Shown one piece after another: positions 12,465-23,689 of a stretch of DNA of 64,000 bases. Source of the stretch: Adiantum capillus-veneris (lineage: Eukaryota; Streptophyta; Polypodiopsida; Polypodiales; Pteridaceae); contig CM043962.1 in the NCBI GenBank assembly GCA_014529385.2, positions 47,177,098 through 47,241,097 of the forward strand, read 5' to 3'. The position numbers and the translations under genes were made by a program. Each line of letters opens with the position of its first letter. Positions within the stretch are counted from its first letter, which is position 1. The notes under the pieces were generated by a model. It made no database searches and was not told the DNA's origin. It saw nothing but the letters and a program-made list of their open reading frames with translations.

Positions 12465-12656
12465 TGTTGGGGTATAAAGCCCAATGTGGTCGCCCAGGTA
12501 AGTGGGCGGGCCGCCAGGTATGTACACATATTCTTTTGTAAAAACCTAATAAGAACTCACTATGCTCTACACATTACAGTAGAGCGAGTTCACCATATCA
12601 TCGTGCTCTTCTTCTCGCACTCTCTCTCGCGTCACATTTCCGCTCGTACTCCTTCA
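12465..12656 (+). repeat. 3' LTR of copia A (192 bp)
   Basis: It starts TGTTGGGG, ends CCTTCA, and equals in length both LTRs of element B and the single LTR of element C. The purine-rich stretch TTTAAGTGGGAGG stands just upstream. Confidence 0.93.
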
Positions 12657-14271
12657 ACGTAGGTGTGTATATGTGAGTATAGGTATGTGTGAATATGATG
12701 GTTTGGCTTGGCCTGATGGCCGTTCTCAACATTTGCTACATCTAGACATGAATATTGCTTGACGGGGAACTGGTGTTCTATCCCGACTGTGTAAATGGAA
12801 GCAACATTTTGTGATGGAAGCATGATTAGAAATGAGGGCTTCTTATTCATTGGGGTTTGTTACTTGTGAACACAACTGGTTTTTTTCAATAGTTGATACA
12901 CCAGGGTTCTTGTACATTATACAAGTGGGGTGATTTGTTGGTTAAAGAGGTTGACTATTGGGGATTTCTGTCGACTGGTTTTTCTGAGGAAAAACTGTGC
13001 ACTAACTCGCATCTCTTGGATTCTTTTGGCTTTGTTCAAGCCGCTGCAGGTCTTGGCGACTGTTGACTTAACTAGGTTTTCTTTAAAAAAAGGGGAGGAG
13101 TTTATTCTTTGAAGTAGTTACATTCAAGATCAACTTTTTTTTGGCTCTGTTTTAGCCTTTGCAGGCTAAGCTTAGCCGAACACTACAGTTCTTTGTGTGA
13201 TACTAATAACTTGGGATTCTGAAGGTAAGTATATAGCTAAATACATTCGGCTTTGACGTGAAGCTATGGCTGGTAATCTATGAGTGCACTTGGTATAAAT
13301 GGAATCTTGGGTATTGAAACCTCGTTTTTGCATTAAAAATGGTGATGATGTCTGTCGAACACTTGCACGAAAACTTTTGGTTTTTCATTGGGTGAACTAT
13401 GGGCACACTTGGAATTGTGTACAATACTTTCCCTCATGATTTCATATGAGGTGAAGGTTTTGGGGTTTTTTAGCTCATCTAGTACTTATGGCTGTTGAAA
13501 CATTAAGGCATCTTAACTCAAGTAGGTCCGAACACTACCATTCTTTATGGGATGCTAATGACTTAATAGAAATCTTGGGAGTTTGAAGGTAAGTATATGG
13601 ATGTTACTCTCAGCTTTGGCATAAATACTGAGCTATGGCTCGTGACATAAGGTTCCACTTGGTAAAGATGGAGTTTTCGATACTCTATTGATTGGTAAGT
13701 ATATGGTTACTACTGTGGGCTTAAGCATAGCTACCGAGCTATGCCTAAACAAGTAAACCTCACTATTTTAAAATCTTCTAAAGAAAACTCTTGATGTTTG
13801 GATTCTTGGTGGACTTCACCACTCAGATTAGAAGGTAGATTGTACCACTCATTTTGTAAACGCTGCTAAACATACAAATTCTAATAAATGACCTAGCTTG
13901 TCTAAAGTAATTAAATTCTGTAAGATGGACATGGATAACAACTGATATGGTCCATTGATACCTGTAAAACACATCCAAGGCTAACTGAATTGTTGTCTTG
14001 TTTGGATGGATGCAGGTAAGGACTCTATCTTATCTAGGAGGGTTTTCTTTTCTTTGGCAAGCAACCTTACTTTAATGAAGCACTCACTGAGGAACGGGGA
14101 AGTTCTTTTACTACTGGTCTTACTGAAAGAGGATCTCTTTCCTACAATCATTGTACCTAAATAATTCTGATACTGAGTTATTTTTGTACATATCAGTTCA
14201 TTATTCCTTGGCCAGCTGTCTTTTGAATGTAAAAATTCAATTATGTCTTATTAGTTAAGATTTAAACAGCT

Positions 14272-14291
14272 ACACACACACACACACACAC
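14272..14291. repeat. (AC)n run at right end of the Penelope-like element
   Basis: A run of about ten AC units follows the end of the right pseudo-LTR. It matches the AC runs found at the element's other junctions (291-322, 2661-2668 and 6502-6513). Confidence 0.9.
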
Positions 14292-14880
14292 TTATCTAGT
14301 TGACAATTCTTGGACTAAACCTTGGCTGACTTGTTCCCTCTTTGGTAATCTCATTCTTGCTATCTCCTCTGCCAAGATGGAGACCCTACACTAATTTGGT
14401 AATAAGATGATTCTCCCGTGCCGAGATGGGATACCTACACTAACTTGGACAATTCATATACCTGCTTACGAAACTTCATGGAAATAAAACAGTTGCAGAC
14501 CAGTACCTTAGTTCACAGTCCCTTTCCTTATGTTGTTCGGATACCTTAACAATAGGCCTCATATACATACCCTATCGAGGTGTTGAGCTCAAAGCTTATA
14601 CGATTATTATTTTAATCCATGGGGGGTGGTTGACATTATATCAGGAGCCCTATTTGTCGTGCACGTCAATGATTTTCCAAATAAAGTTTGGATAATCCAC
14701 ACTCGGATTGAGATCTATGCCTGGACAGTTTTAGCTTTAGAATGATCCACTCCCTTTTACAACACAAAAATTTCTTTTGGTTAGCTGTATGTACATACCT
14801 ACTCACTTGCCAATTTTGATAACATAAGTTATGGATGCCATCATTTTTTCTAAAGATAGCGCAGAGCTTTAACTGTTGAA
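14292..14880. other. Non-coding stretch between PLE and copia B
   Basis: No frame with recognisable protein similarity and no repeat partner in the window were seen. It contains two similar short segments (around 14370-14400 and 14420-14450, both with gatgg...acctacactaa..tgg), a small local duplication. It is the target DNA of copia B. Confidence 0.5.
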
Positions 14881-14885
14881 CTCCC

Positions 14886-15077
14886 TGAAGGAGTACGAGC
14901 GGAAGTGCGACGCGAGAGAGAGTGTGAGAAGAAGAGCACGACGATATTGTGAACTTGCTCTACTGTAATGTGTAGAGCATAGTGAGTTCTTATTAGGTTT
15001 TAACAAAAGAATATGTGTACATACCTGGCGGCCCGCCCACTTACCTGGGCAACCACATTGGGCTTTATACCCCAACA
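14886..15077 (-). repeat. 3' LTR of copia B
   Basis: This is a 192-bp repeat with TG...CA ends when read on the minus strand. The purine tract lies next to it at 15078-15090. It is about 97% identical to 20265-20456. Confidence 0.95.
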
Positions 15078-15191
15078 ACCTCCCACTTAAAGTCCAATGT
15101 GGTACTTTAAGTGTGAGAGAAGCTACTATACAAGCTAATATACAAGAGATGTAGAGAAGTAATGTACTACCCTACACCTACACCTAATGTA

Positions 15192-18100
15192 CTACCCTAC
15201 CCCTAACTGCTTGCGAAAATGCGCAAAGCTCTTTGAGGGAAGTCCTTTTGTAAGTAGATTAGCAGGATTTTCTATGGTGTGAATTTTGACAAGCTGAAGT
15301 TGCTTATCCTCGAGCATTTCCCTGATGAAATGATACTTCACATCCACATGCTTTGTCTTTGAGTGATAAACTGGATTGCGAGCCAATTGTATAGCACTTT
15401 GACTATCACAATATAACACAGGCATCTCTTCTTTGATTCCCAAATCTGTTACTAGTCGATTAAGCCAAATTGATTCTTTGCATGCCTCTAATGCTGCAAC
15501 ATATTCAGCCTCTGTAGTAGACTAAGTAACACAATCTTGTAATCTAGAACGCCATGATACTGCTCCACCAGCCAATGTAAAGACATACCATGACGTAGAC
15601 CTTCGGTTGTCTAAGTCACCTGCATAATCTGAGTCTGTAAAACCCTTTACACTTAGCTCCTGACTCCCATAGCATATACGCATACTCTTTGTAGCTTTCA
15701 GGTATCTCAATATTCCTTTCATTGCCTCCCAATGTTTCTTGCCTGGGTTTGCCATGTATCGACTTACTACTCCCACTCCAAATGCAATGTTTGGGCGAGT
15801 AGCAATCATTGCATACATCAAACTACCAACTGCAGACGCATATCGAATCTTATCCATTTCAGCCTGTTCTTCCTCAGACACAGGACAATCTTGTTTGCTA
15901 AGTTTCACATATGGTGGCAATGGAACACTCAATGCCTTTCCCTTCTCCATATTGAAATGTTGCAAAACCTTGTCAATATACTCTGTTTGAGATAACCAAA
16001 TCAACTTCTTTGATCTGTCTCTCTCAATGCGCATACCAAGTATATGACTTGCCTCACCCATGTCTTTCACGTCAAACGATTTTGGCATCTTTGACTTCAA
16101 AGCTGAAATTTCTTCCAAGTGCTTGCCAGCAATCAACATGTCATCCACATACAAAATAAGGATCAGCCAACTGCCATCCTTAGCCTTCTTTGTATATTGG
16201 CAGTGATCGAACTCACTACGTTTGTAGCCTTGAGAAAGCATAAACTTGTGGAACTTATGGTACCATGCCCTCGGCGATTGTTTTAAGCCATAAAGACTCT
16301 TTAACAACTGGCATACCAAATCTTCCTTGCCTTTCTCAACAAACCCTTCTGGCTGCTGCATGTAAATTTTCACTTCTGAATCGCCATGCAAGAACGCTGT
16401 CTTGACATCCATTTGGTGCAAACCAAATCTAATATGGCAACCAATGCAATAAAGCATCTCAATGTAGTCATCTGGACCACCGGAGAGAAGACTGCATCAA
16501 AGTCAATTCCTTGTTCTTGCTTAAAGCCCTTGGCAACAAGCCTTGCTTTGTACTTTGGCTGACTATCATGAGCGGTGATCTTATACCTGTAAACCCATTT
16601 ACAAGGTAGAGCCTTTTTGCCCTGTGGTAATTTAACTAGCTTCCATGTCTGGTTTTTATGCAAAGCTGTCATCTCTGACTGCATGGCCAATTGCCAATTC
16701 CCGGAGTCCCTCATTTGCACTACTTCCTTGTAACATGAAGGCTCATTACAATCAGTCAACATGACATAGTTCATAGATGGAACAAACCGATCAGGAGGTC
16801 GTGAGATCCATCCCGATTTACGCAAAATAGGTGGCTGAGGCTCACAGCCACAACCTGTGGTTCCACTCTGTCTTATCCTTGCTCCTCTTGAGCCCTGACA
16901 TTTTGTCTTGCACGTGCAGGTCCATCTTCTTGGAAGACAACTCTTCTAATCTCCTCAACCCTCTCTGGTTTAGAATGATATTTGGATTCATTAAAGTGAA
17001 CATCATTGCGGATAACCTTTCTGGATTCGGGATCCCAAAGTCTGTACCCCATCTCACCAGAATTACCATAGCCTAGAAAGATGCACTTTCTACTCTTTGG
17101 CTCAAGTTTGTTCCTAAATTCCTTTGGAACGTGAGTATATGCCTCACAGCCAAAGACTTTGAGATGCTTGTATGAGGGCACCTTGCCTGACCATACCATC
17201 TCTGCCACTGAATCCTTCTGCAAAACCTTGCTAGCAGATCTATTTATAAGATGAACAGATGTTGATACAGCTTTAGCCCAAAACCCATTCGGCAGTTGTG
17301 CATTAGACAACATACTTCTGACCTTCTCTTGTATGGTCCTATTCATCCTCTTAGCAACACCATTTTGAGGAGGATTGTAAGGAGCAGTAAGTTCACGTTT
17401 TATACCTTTTGACTCACAAAAGTCCTGAAAGGCCTTTGAAACATACTCTCCACCATTGTCAATGCGTAAGCATTTAAGCTTCTTGCCACTCCGATTCTCC
17501 ACGTGTCACAAACGTTTTGAAAACACTAAACGCTTCATCCTTGTGCTTGAGAAAGTAAACCCATACTTTCCTCGAGTAATCATCTATAAATGTCATAAAG
17601 TAAGAAGCTCCCCCTAGAGATAGGTTAGGCATAGGTCCACACAAATCACTATGAACAAGTGCCAACTGTGTATCTCTTCTATTGCTTCTATGCTTATGTG
17701 GCTGCTGTGTTTGCTTACCATATAGACAATGTTCACAGAATTCAAAATCATTAAATAACAAGCCAAGCAAATAATCAGAACGAGACAAGATTTCCATTCC
17801 CTTCTTGGACATATGTCCTAACCGGCTATGCCACAAAGAAACGTTCGGCTGCTCGGTTACATTGATTACATTTTTAGAGATATTTGATACATAAATCATG
17901 TGAAGTCCTCCAGACTTTACTCCATGTGCTACTGTCATAGAACCCTTGGATATCTTCCACATGTTCTGTCCAAAAGTGGTGACGGAGCCAGCATCATCAA
18001 GTAAACCTGTGCTGATCAAGCTCTTTGTAATTGCGGGAACATGTCTCACATTCTTCAGCGTGAAAGAAGAGCCATTCTGAAACTTCAATTGAACATCTCC

Positions 18101-19168
18101 AACACCTAAGATCTCACATGTCTACCCATTGCCTAGCCGAACATGATCTTTAGTGGTCACATAAGAGGTAAACCACTCCTTGTTTGGAGACACATGAAGT
18201 GATGCCCCTGAGTCTATAATCCAGTCACTCAGTGCATTTCCATCAGATGATGTAAGAAGAGCTGAGTCCATTGTATTCTTCAAGAAGTAGATGTCTCCTG
18301 ACACTAGACTGTCATCCTCTGCAACAGTGTTTGTCACATTTATTTCTTGAATCTTCACTGAGGACTTGTTCTTCTCACCATGGTCTTCAACTTTCTCTTT
18401 GCCTTTTTCTGCTTTCCATTCTTTGCAGTCTCCTTTCATGTGACCCTTCTTGCCACAATGGTAGCATTCTATGTCACTCTTGCCTTTAGCACTGCGGGAC
18501 TTGCTACGAGACTGATTCCTCTTTCCACCTTTGTACTTTTCTTTGGTCCTTCCCCTGACAACTAAGGCTGTTCCTTTGCCTTTGTCCATTGTCTTTCTAT
18601 TGGTTTTTTTAGTAAGCAGACTGCCTTCTACACCTGCTATGGTCAAACCATCTGGAGGTGCAGAATTACTCAAAGCTGTGCGAAAAGTGTCCCAACTTTC
18701 TGGTAATGTGATCAACAGGAACGTAGCTGTAACAGGTTCATCAAACCTGACACCTTGAGCTGACAACTGACTGTAGATGGTGTTGAATTCATTCAGATGA
18801 TTGGACATAGGTGTCCCTTCTTTCATCTTCAAGTCAACAAGCTTCTTAAGCCAGTATACCTGTGAAGCTGCACTCTGCTTCTCATAAAGATCACTCAGCT
18901 TTGTCCATGCTTCATAAGCCGACATCTCGTCTGCTACATTGAAGTAAACGCTTTCTGCCAAAGTCAGCATAATGGTAGAAAGTGCCAATTCATCCATTTC
19001 GCTCCATTCATCTTCGTCCATATCTTCTGGTTTTATCCCCTTGAGCTTTATAGGTTTTATCTGATTCTTTTGTACCAACACGTGCCAAATCTGCTTCTTC
19101 CACAATGGGAAATTGGTTCCATCCAGCTTCTTGATATTGTAAAGAGTAGTGTCCTGTGATCCAGCCAT
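15192..19168 (-). pseudogene. gag-pol region of copia B (fossil)
   Basis: Gag begins at 19168 with MAGSQDT and runs with zinc knuckle CYHCGKKGHMKGDC and protease DSGASLHVSP to about 18122 in one frame (348 codons). Integrase follows (about 18088-16870; HSDLCGP, IDNGGEY, NGVAKRMNR), then RT (about 16800-15900; YVDDML) and RNase H with the C-terminal tail (about 15650-15192). The wording of the domains is nearly the same as in A and C. It shares more derived differences with C than with A, so B and C probably came from one source copy. It is broken, with only a few breaks. Confidence 0.9.
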
Positions 19169-20250
19169 AACTACGCTTCACAGTAGTTTACTTTCCCGAA
19201 AAAAATTCGGTAGAGTTTCCCCTGTAAACTGACCTCTGAACCAATATCAACCTGTCAAATGAACCAAGAAAGCTTCAGATTCTGCAGAAATTTCGGCAGA
19301 GTCTCCTTTGTAAAATGGCTCTGGTGTACTCAAAAACAGACCAAAAACAGCTCAAAAAACCACTGTCTCTCTAACACTGTAGGCTATGGGTAAACCTATC
19401 CTGCACCTGTACTGTCTCTCACTCCTGTCACTGTCTTGTAAGCATAGACTGCGACAATGCCTCAACGGCAGTAAAGCAAAGATGCAATCCCAACTGTCTA
19501 ACTCACAGTCAATACATCCTAGCTGCCTATCTAAGGGTGCTCGAGGGATCGCTCCAAGACCTGTATCACCGAAAGGATCTCAACATTCGAGAATCCCCCA
19601 ACTCAATAAAACCTCACTCGACCCTCAACAAAGGCTGCAGTAAATCTGACAATACATAGATTTCCCACAAAGTCATACATCCACAAATTTCCCACTATAT
19701 GTTGTAACCGCTGCGGCGGTTGTTTGTTGCGTGACTCACAGCCAGCAAACCCTCAACAGACATACATCATCTCTGACAATACATCCCATGTGGAAGTACC
19801 TGCAATGTCAGGATGAAATCTGGAATATGAAGCAACAAACACAATCTACCTGATGAACTAGTGGATGTCGCCTACAGTCTGTGTGTAGGTGAGCCCGTGT
19901 CGTATGTGACACGCCTCCAAGAACTGTGAGCCGTCCTTCGTTGTGTAGACAACCACAAATCAGCACTCTGGAAGTGCAGATATCCTCAGCACTTGCAGTC
20001 GTAGGCCGAAACCCCAAATTTGCAGAGTCGGATCTGCACCCGCCAAGACCACGTAGTCGAAAATGGCCTGCGCAGAGTTTTGTCGAAGCCGAACGGTGGC
20101 GGAGATGACCTTGGAATGAAATTCTGAGAACACCATGCCCTTCGGGCTTTCCCACAGGATTTGGGGCCGTGTCTTCGCTTGTCGAATCTCACTCCAATTT
20201 GAGCAGGTGACTCTGGCTACCTGCAAATGCTGCCGCGAGCCTCGATCTGA

Positions 20251-20262
20251 GCTCTGATACGA
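20251..20262 (-). other. Primer binding site of copia B
   Basis: Read on the minus strand, CGTATCAGAGC lies two or three bases after the end of the 5' LTR. TATCAGAGC is complementary to the 3' end of plant initiator tRNA-Met, the usual primer of this family. Confidence 0.8.
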
Positions 20263-20264
20263 GT

Positions 20265-20456
20265 TGAAGGAGTACGAGCGGAAGTGCGACGCGAGAGAGA
20301 GTGCGAGAAGAAGAGCACGACGATATGGTGAACTCACTCTACGGTAATGTGTAGAGCATAGTGAGTTCTTATTAGGTTTTAACAAAAGAATATGTGTACA
20401 TACCTGGCGGCCCGCCCACTTACCTGGGCGACCACATTGGGCTTTATACCCCAACA
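20265..20456 (-). repeat. 5' LTR of copia B
   Basis: This 192-bp repeat, read on the minus strand as TGTTGGGG to CCTTCA, pairs with 14886-15077 and is followed by the primer site. Confidence 0.95.
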
Positions 20457-20756
20457 CTCCCTCCCTCAAATAACCAGCTGTGAACCCTCTGGGTTGCGCG
20501 CTCCACATTCTTTTATAATTGCTCCCCTTATCCCCCTCTTCTGCTCTCAAGCTTTGGCCCGTACCTTTCCTATGTTCTATGATCGTCCCCCATTGTGTGA
20601 ATAGCAGGTGTTCCTTGCCAACATCATGTCAGCAACAACCCCCTTGTGAAGAGTAGATCTGCATACCCCCGGGGTCCAAGCCATATCTCTCTCTGCTGCG
20701 TTCTCAACATATTGGAGTCTCTACTTGATCAGGTGATTGTTCTCAGTGCATATGGG

Positions 20757-20790
20757 CACGCGCGCGCGCGCACACACACACACACACACA
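20757..20790. repeat. (CG)n(CA)n microsatellite
   Basis: Alternating CG units run directly into CA units, a purine-pyrimidine alternation that can adopt Z-DNA. Confidence 0.9.
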
Positions 20791-20908
20791 TAGCGTTGAG
20801 TGGGTTTCGGTCTATTCGATAGTGCTTTCGGGATACAAGTAGGTTTTTAGCTGTACTGTTGTTGACCTCATTGAACTGGTTGTGTATGCCTCTTGGCCTT
20901 TCAAATCA

Positions 20909-20910
<2 letters not shown>

Positions 20911-20957
<47 letters not shown>
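20911..20957. repeat. (CA)n microsatellite
   Basis: This is an uninterrupted run of about 23 CA units. No element boundary is evident next to it. Confidence 0.95.
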
Positions 20958-20959
<2 letters not shown>

Positions 20960-21764
20960 CACCCTTTGAAAGCTTCACACTCTTTCTCGGGTGCTCTTGG
21001 CATGCCACACAGGTTTTGTAGTCCTCCAGGTCTGCGTACCCTCTCAACAAACCGCACGAGCATGCAATGAGGTTCTCGAATGAAGGCAGACCAATGAGCT
21101 CTCACCCTATCTCGATGTGTCTCCTTTGGCCTTGGCTTGAAAAGAAAGGTTGTTTCAATGGTCAGACCTAAACTGCAATAAGTGGCTCTCTATCTACCAT
21201 AAGGGCAATATGCAACAACCACCTACACAGATGGGAGGAAATCACGAAGCTATTGAAGCGCACTACTTTGGAAATTGACTCGCAATAGAGACATTCTCAC
21301 ACATCTGGTATACACACAACATCAGGTAGGTGATTTTCACCTACTTAGAATGGTTCTGGTAAATTGTTACTATCAATAGAATGAAGTAGGAAAATATGTT
21401 TTAATTTACTTGAATATATTTTACTGTGCACATTTGCTTGTGAAAACTTGAACATGATAGCTCTTGGTACGGATAGACTAGTATGACCAGTTGGTTTTTG
21501 TTTTATGATTGAAAAGCAGGGCAAACAAGCTTTGTTAAGGACCTTTTTTGAATGAGGATTTATGCATCTTATTTGAAGAGTATTTAAATCTGGATTGGTT
21601 TCCCTATTCAAACCTCGATTGGTTTTCACCTACTTAAAGAGGCTGTGTTAAGTCATTACTTTGAACTTTTTTTATGTTGTATGCGTTGGAAGTGTAATTC
21701 TTTCAGGATTTCAAACCATCATAAAGGAATAAACTGTTAAAAGCATTATGGTAAAGAGACTTGG

Positions 21765-22480
21765 ACCTTAATCCTCCTGTGAGCGTCTCTTGATGAGATG
21801 GCATAGGTCGTTGGAGATTTTTTGAAATTTTATTCAAAATACAAGGGAGATGCTGCCGAAATCTCATGAAATATGAACGTACAAGATTGTCAGGTAGTAG
21901 AACATATGTCCGGCTAACATGTGAGTAGATTCATTCGTCACAATACAAGACTTTGCTCATTTTTGGTTAGATAGGTGGTATTAGTTTTTCTACCTATTAA
22001 GATTTTGATTACTTCACTTCAAGCAAGAAATGGAAACTCGATCTCTATACAATTAACTTAGCTCAGCCGGGAAGGACTTTTCGGATTGATGTAAGCTTGC
22101 ACTAAATTGACAATGATAGTTAACTTGTATAGATGGTGGCAAAGAGTAGGCGTAGACAAAATCTCTGGTAAATTTGATACTACTTATGATTTTTTGTATT
22201 AAACAGAATCCTCTTGTGAGAAACTCAACAAGAGGTCGAGTTCATTGAGCTTTGAATTACTTGCAAAATATATTAGTCTCTAATATGTTTTGAGGATAAT
22301 ACCATATTTTTGAGTCAGTAACATGTGATATACTGCTAGTTTTTGATACATGAGGTATATTTTAGTTCTTGATGCCATAAACGTCCTATGGAGGATCTCG
22401 TTAAGAGATGGCATTAACTGAGGTTTTAATACTACTCAAATTACAAGGGAAGTGCTGTCCAATTTTTACTAGATGTTCTA
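21765..22480. repeat. Three diverged dispersed segments
   Basis: Segments near 21770, 22205 and 22380 share the theme of a CCTC/CCTA..GTGAG or GGAGGATCTC start, GAGATGGCAT, and then ATTACAAGGGA(A/G)(A/G)TGCTG. The first and third share both the GAGATGGCAT and the ACAAGGGA..TGCTG parts, about 610 bases apart. They look like old internal duplications in non-coding DNA. No function is visible. Confidence 0.45.
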
Positions 22481-23084
22481 CATTGATCGTTAAACCTAGA
22501 AATACATAGGTATTTGCATCATACATGGTAATTAATACTAGTAGTTTTTAAGAGAGCTCGGTGAGTATTGGGATACACATGCATATACATTTAGAGCTTA
22601 TCTTACTTGAAATCTTAACTTAATAGTCAAACCCTAAGAGTAAGTTGTAAACTAGGTCTACAGGTGTGACATGGATGACAACTGGATCCAGTGTCAACGC
22701 TTGCAAACCGCACAAACATAATCAGTTCTAACTGAGTGTTTTTGTATGGATACAAGTAACAGTTGGATCCTTCTCCATGTAGATGTAGTGGAAGCTCATC
22801 CCAAAGGGTGGATACACAAAGATACAACATTAAGATATCAAGAGAGAGAGAGAAGAGAGAGAAATGGTAGAATTTTCAAATTTTATTCAAATTTACAAAT
22901 CTGCCAGAAGTTACAAACGATTTTGCCCGTGTGAAGCTACTCCGGGTGTGTGAGGCCTGTAACCAAATGACTCACAAAAATTTACGACCTTGGCAAAATC
23001 ACCGAAATTACAAAAAAATATGACTACTCTCTCTCATCTCCGAGGATCTCCCACCCCACACACCAATGTAAGAAAACAAACACA

Positions 23085-23270
23085 CACAGCGTACACACTC
23101 CCACCTTTCGGCAGAGCATGCCAGCTCGAACATGACCTCCCTCCTACAATGAAATCCTGGATAGCATTGGCAACAGCAGACATCACGACTTCCGCTCTCT
23201 GCTTCAACTATCGTTCTCTCAAGAGCTCCTCTATCCTCCTCAACGTGTACGAAGCTGGTTCCAGGTAAGC

Positions 23271-23322
<52 letters not shown>
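23085..23322. repeat. Dispersed repeat, copy 2, with (CT)n(CA)n end
   Basis: 23085-23270 repeats 1-186 almost exactly and then also runs into CT and CA dinucleotides, but the microsatellite is much shorter (about 50 bases). The DNA beyond the CA run differs from the Penelope-like element that follows copy 1. Similarity stops at the microsatellite on the right; the left limit cannot be tested. Confidence 0.75.
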
Positions 23323-23324
<2 letters not shown>

Positions 23325-23689
23325 GCAGCTCTCGGGTCTCCTGACAGGAAAGGGATTTGGAACATTTTTGCCCATTACAAGAGGGCATATCGGATGATGG
23401 TTGTAGCATGGTGATGAATATACACCCAGCTTTTATCTACGATGACTGCTAGTGAGTGCCATAGAGAGTGGTCATGATTTAAAAGTACCTAAATTGATAA
23501 GAAGGCTACTGCTCCGTGAAGTCTCTGCAGGTATGGCTAATAGACGACGCACACAGCAGGTGCATTGGCGGAGCAGGTAGTGATGTTCTCTGCACATGTT
23601 AAAACAATTCAATACACAGACAGATGAGAGCCCCTTTCAAGAGGCTAGTGAGGGATGTTTCAAAAGACCTTGGACTAAGGTGGTACTGT

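Larger units (their letters stand above)
7231..12656 (+). mobile_element. Ty1/copia retrotransposon A (Tork/Tnt1-like), inserted in the pseudo-LTR
   Basis: Both LTRs start TGTTGGGGTATAAAGCCC; the 3' LTR is 192 bp and ends CCTTCA. A purine-rich tract (about 12451-12463) precedes it. TAGGT flanks both sides, with three extra bases at the right. The order gag, protease, integrase, RT, RNase H is the copia order. Its two LTRs differ at about 1% of compared bases, so it is the youngest copy of its family here. It is broken, with a handful of breaks, mainly in gag and near the 3' end of pol. Two related copies, B and C, lie on the minus strand. Confidence 0.93.
2661..14271 (+). mobile_element. Penelope-like retroelement unit (internal region plus right pseudo-LTR)
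   Basis: The internal region (2661-6513, about 3.85 kb) encodes a reverse transcriptase and is followed by the right pseudo-LTR, which a copia element interrupts. Left repeat, internal region and right repeat are each separated by short (AC)n runs. The RT has PLE-type features: a Cys/His-containing stretch before RT, motif A with TTDITQCYENIP, motif B with GIPMGFSCSP and motif C with RYMDDLL, then a PLE-like thumb ending in NGF...I. No GIY-YIG endonuclease is apparent before or after RT, which would fit endonuclease-lacking PLEs. The coding part looks broken, with about five breaks. The similar repeats suggest moderate age. Alternatives are a host RVT-type gene or a DIRS-like element; the tandem-repeat layout favours a PLE. 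Confidence 0.65.
6514..14271 (+). repeat. Right pseudo-LTR, split by copia element A
   Basis: 6514-7230 matches 323-1045 and 12660-14271 matches about 1045-2660. The copia element A lies between, with the short target repeat TAGGT at 7226-7230 and 12660-12664. Without the insertion the repeat is about 2.33 kb, like the left copy. It is bounded by (AC)n at 6502-6513 and 14272-14291. The TATA box is at 6812-6821, the poly-C tract at 6562-6583 and the short ORF at 6909-7145. Confidence 0.85.
14886..20456 (-). mobile_element. Ty1/copia retrotransposon B (Tork/Tnt1-like), minus strand
   Basis: Two 192-bp LTRs (14886-15077 and 20265-20456) are flanked by a perfect 5-bp target duplication, CTCCC (14881-14885 and 20457-20461). 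The LTRs differ at about six positions (around 3%), so B is older than A. The primer site GTATCAGAGC, complementary to tRNA-iMet, adjoins the 5' LTR (about 20251-20261 on the minus strand). Gag, protease, integrase, RT and RNase H are all present in order. It is complete in outline but broken, with a few breaks in the coding region. Confidence 0.95.
20462..23084. other. AT-rich non-coding stretch with microsatellites
   Basis: No coding frame with recognisable similarity was seen. It contains (CG)n(CA)n near 20760-20790, a long (CA)n at 20911-20957, and a (GA)-rich patch near 22840-22860. The middle part (about 21330-22740) is strongly AT-rich and holds diverged repeats, listed separately. Confidence 0.5.

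Noticed and set aside
20882-21105. Frames over the CA microsatellite
   Set aside because: They are made of His-Thr and Cys-Val dipeptides from (CA)n, with no other protein-like content.
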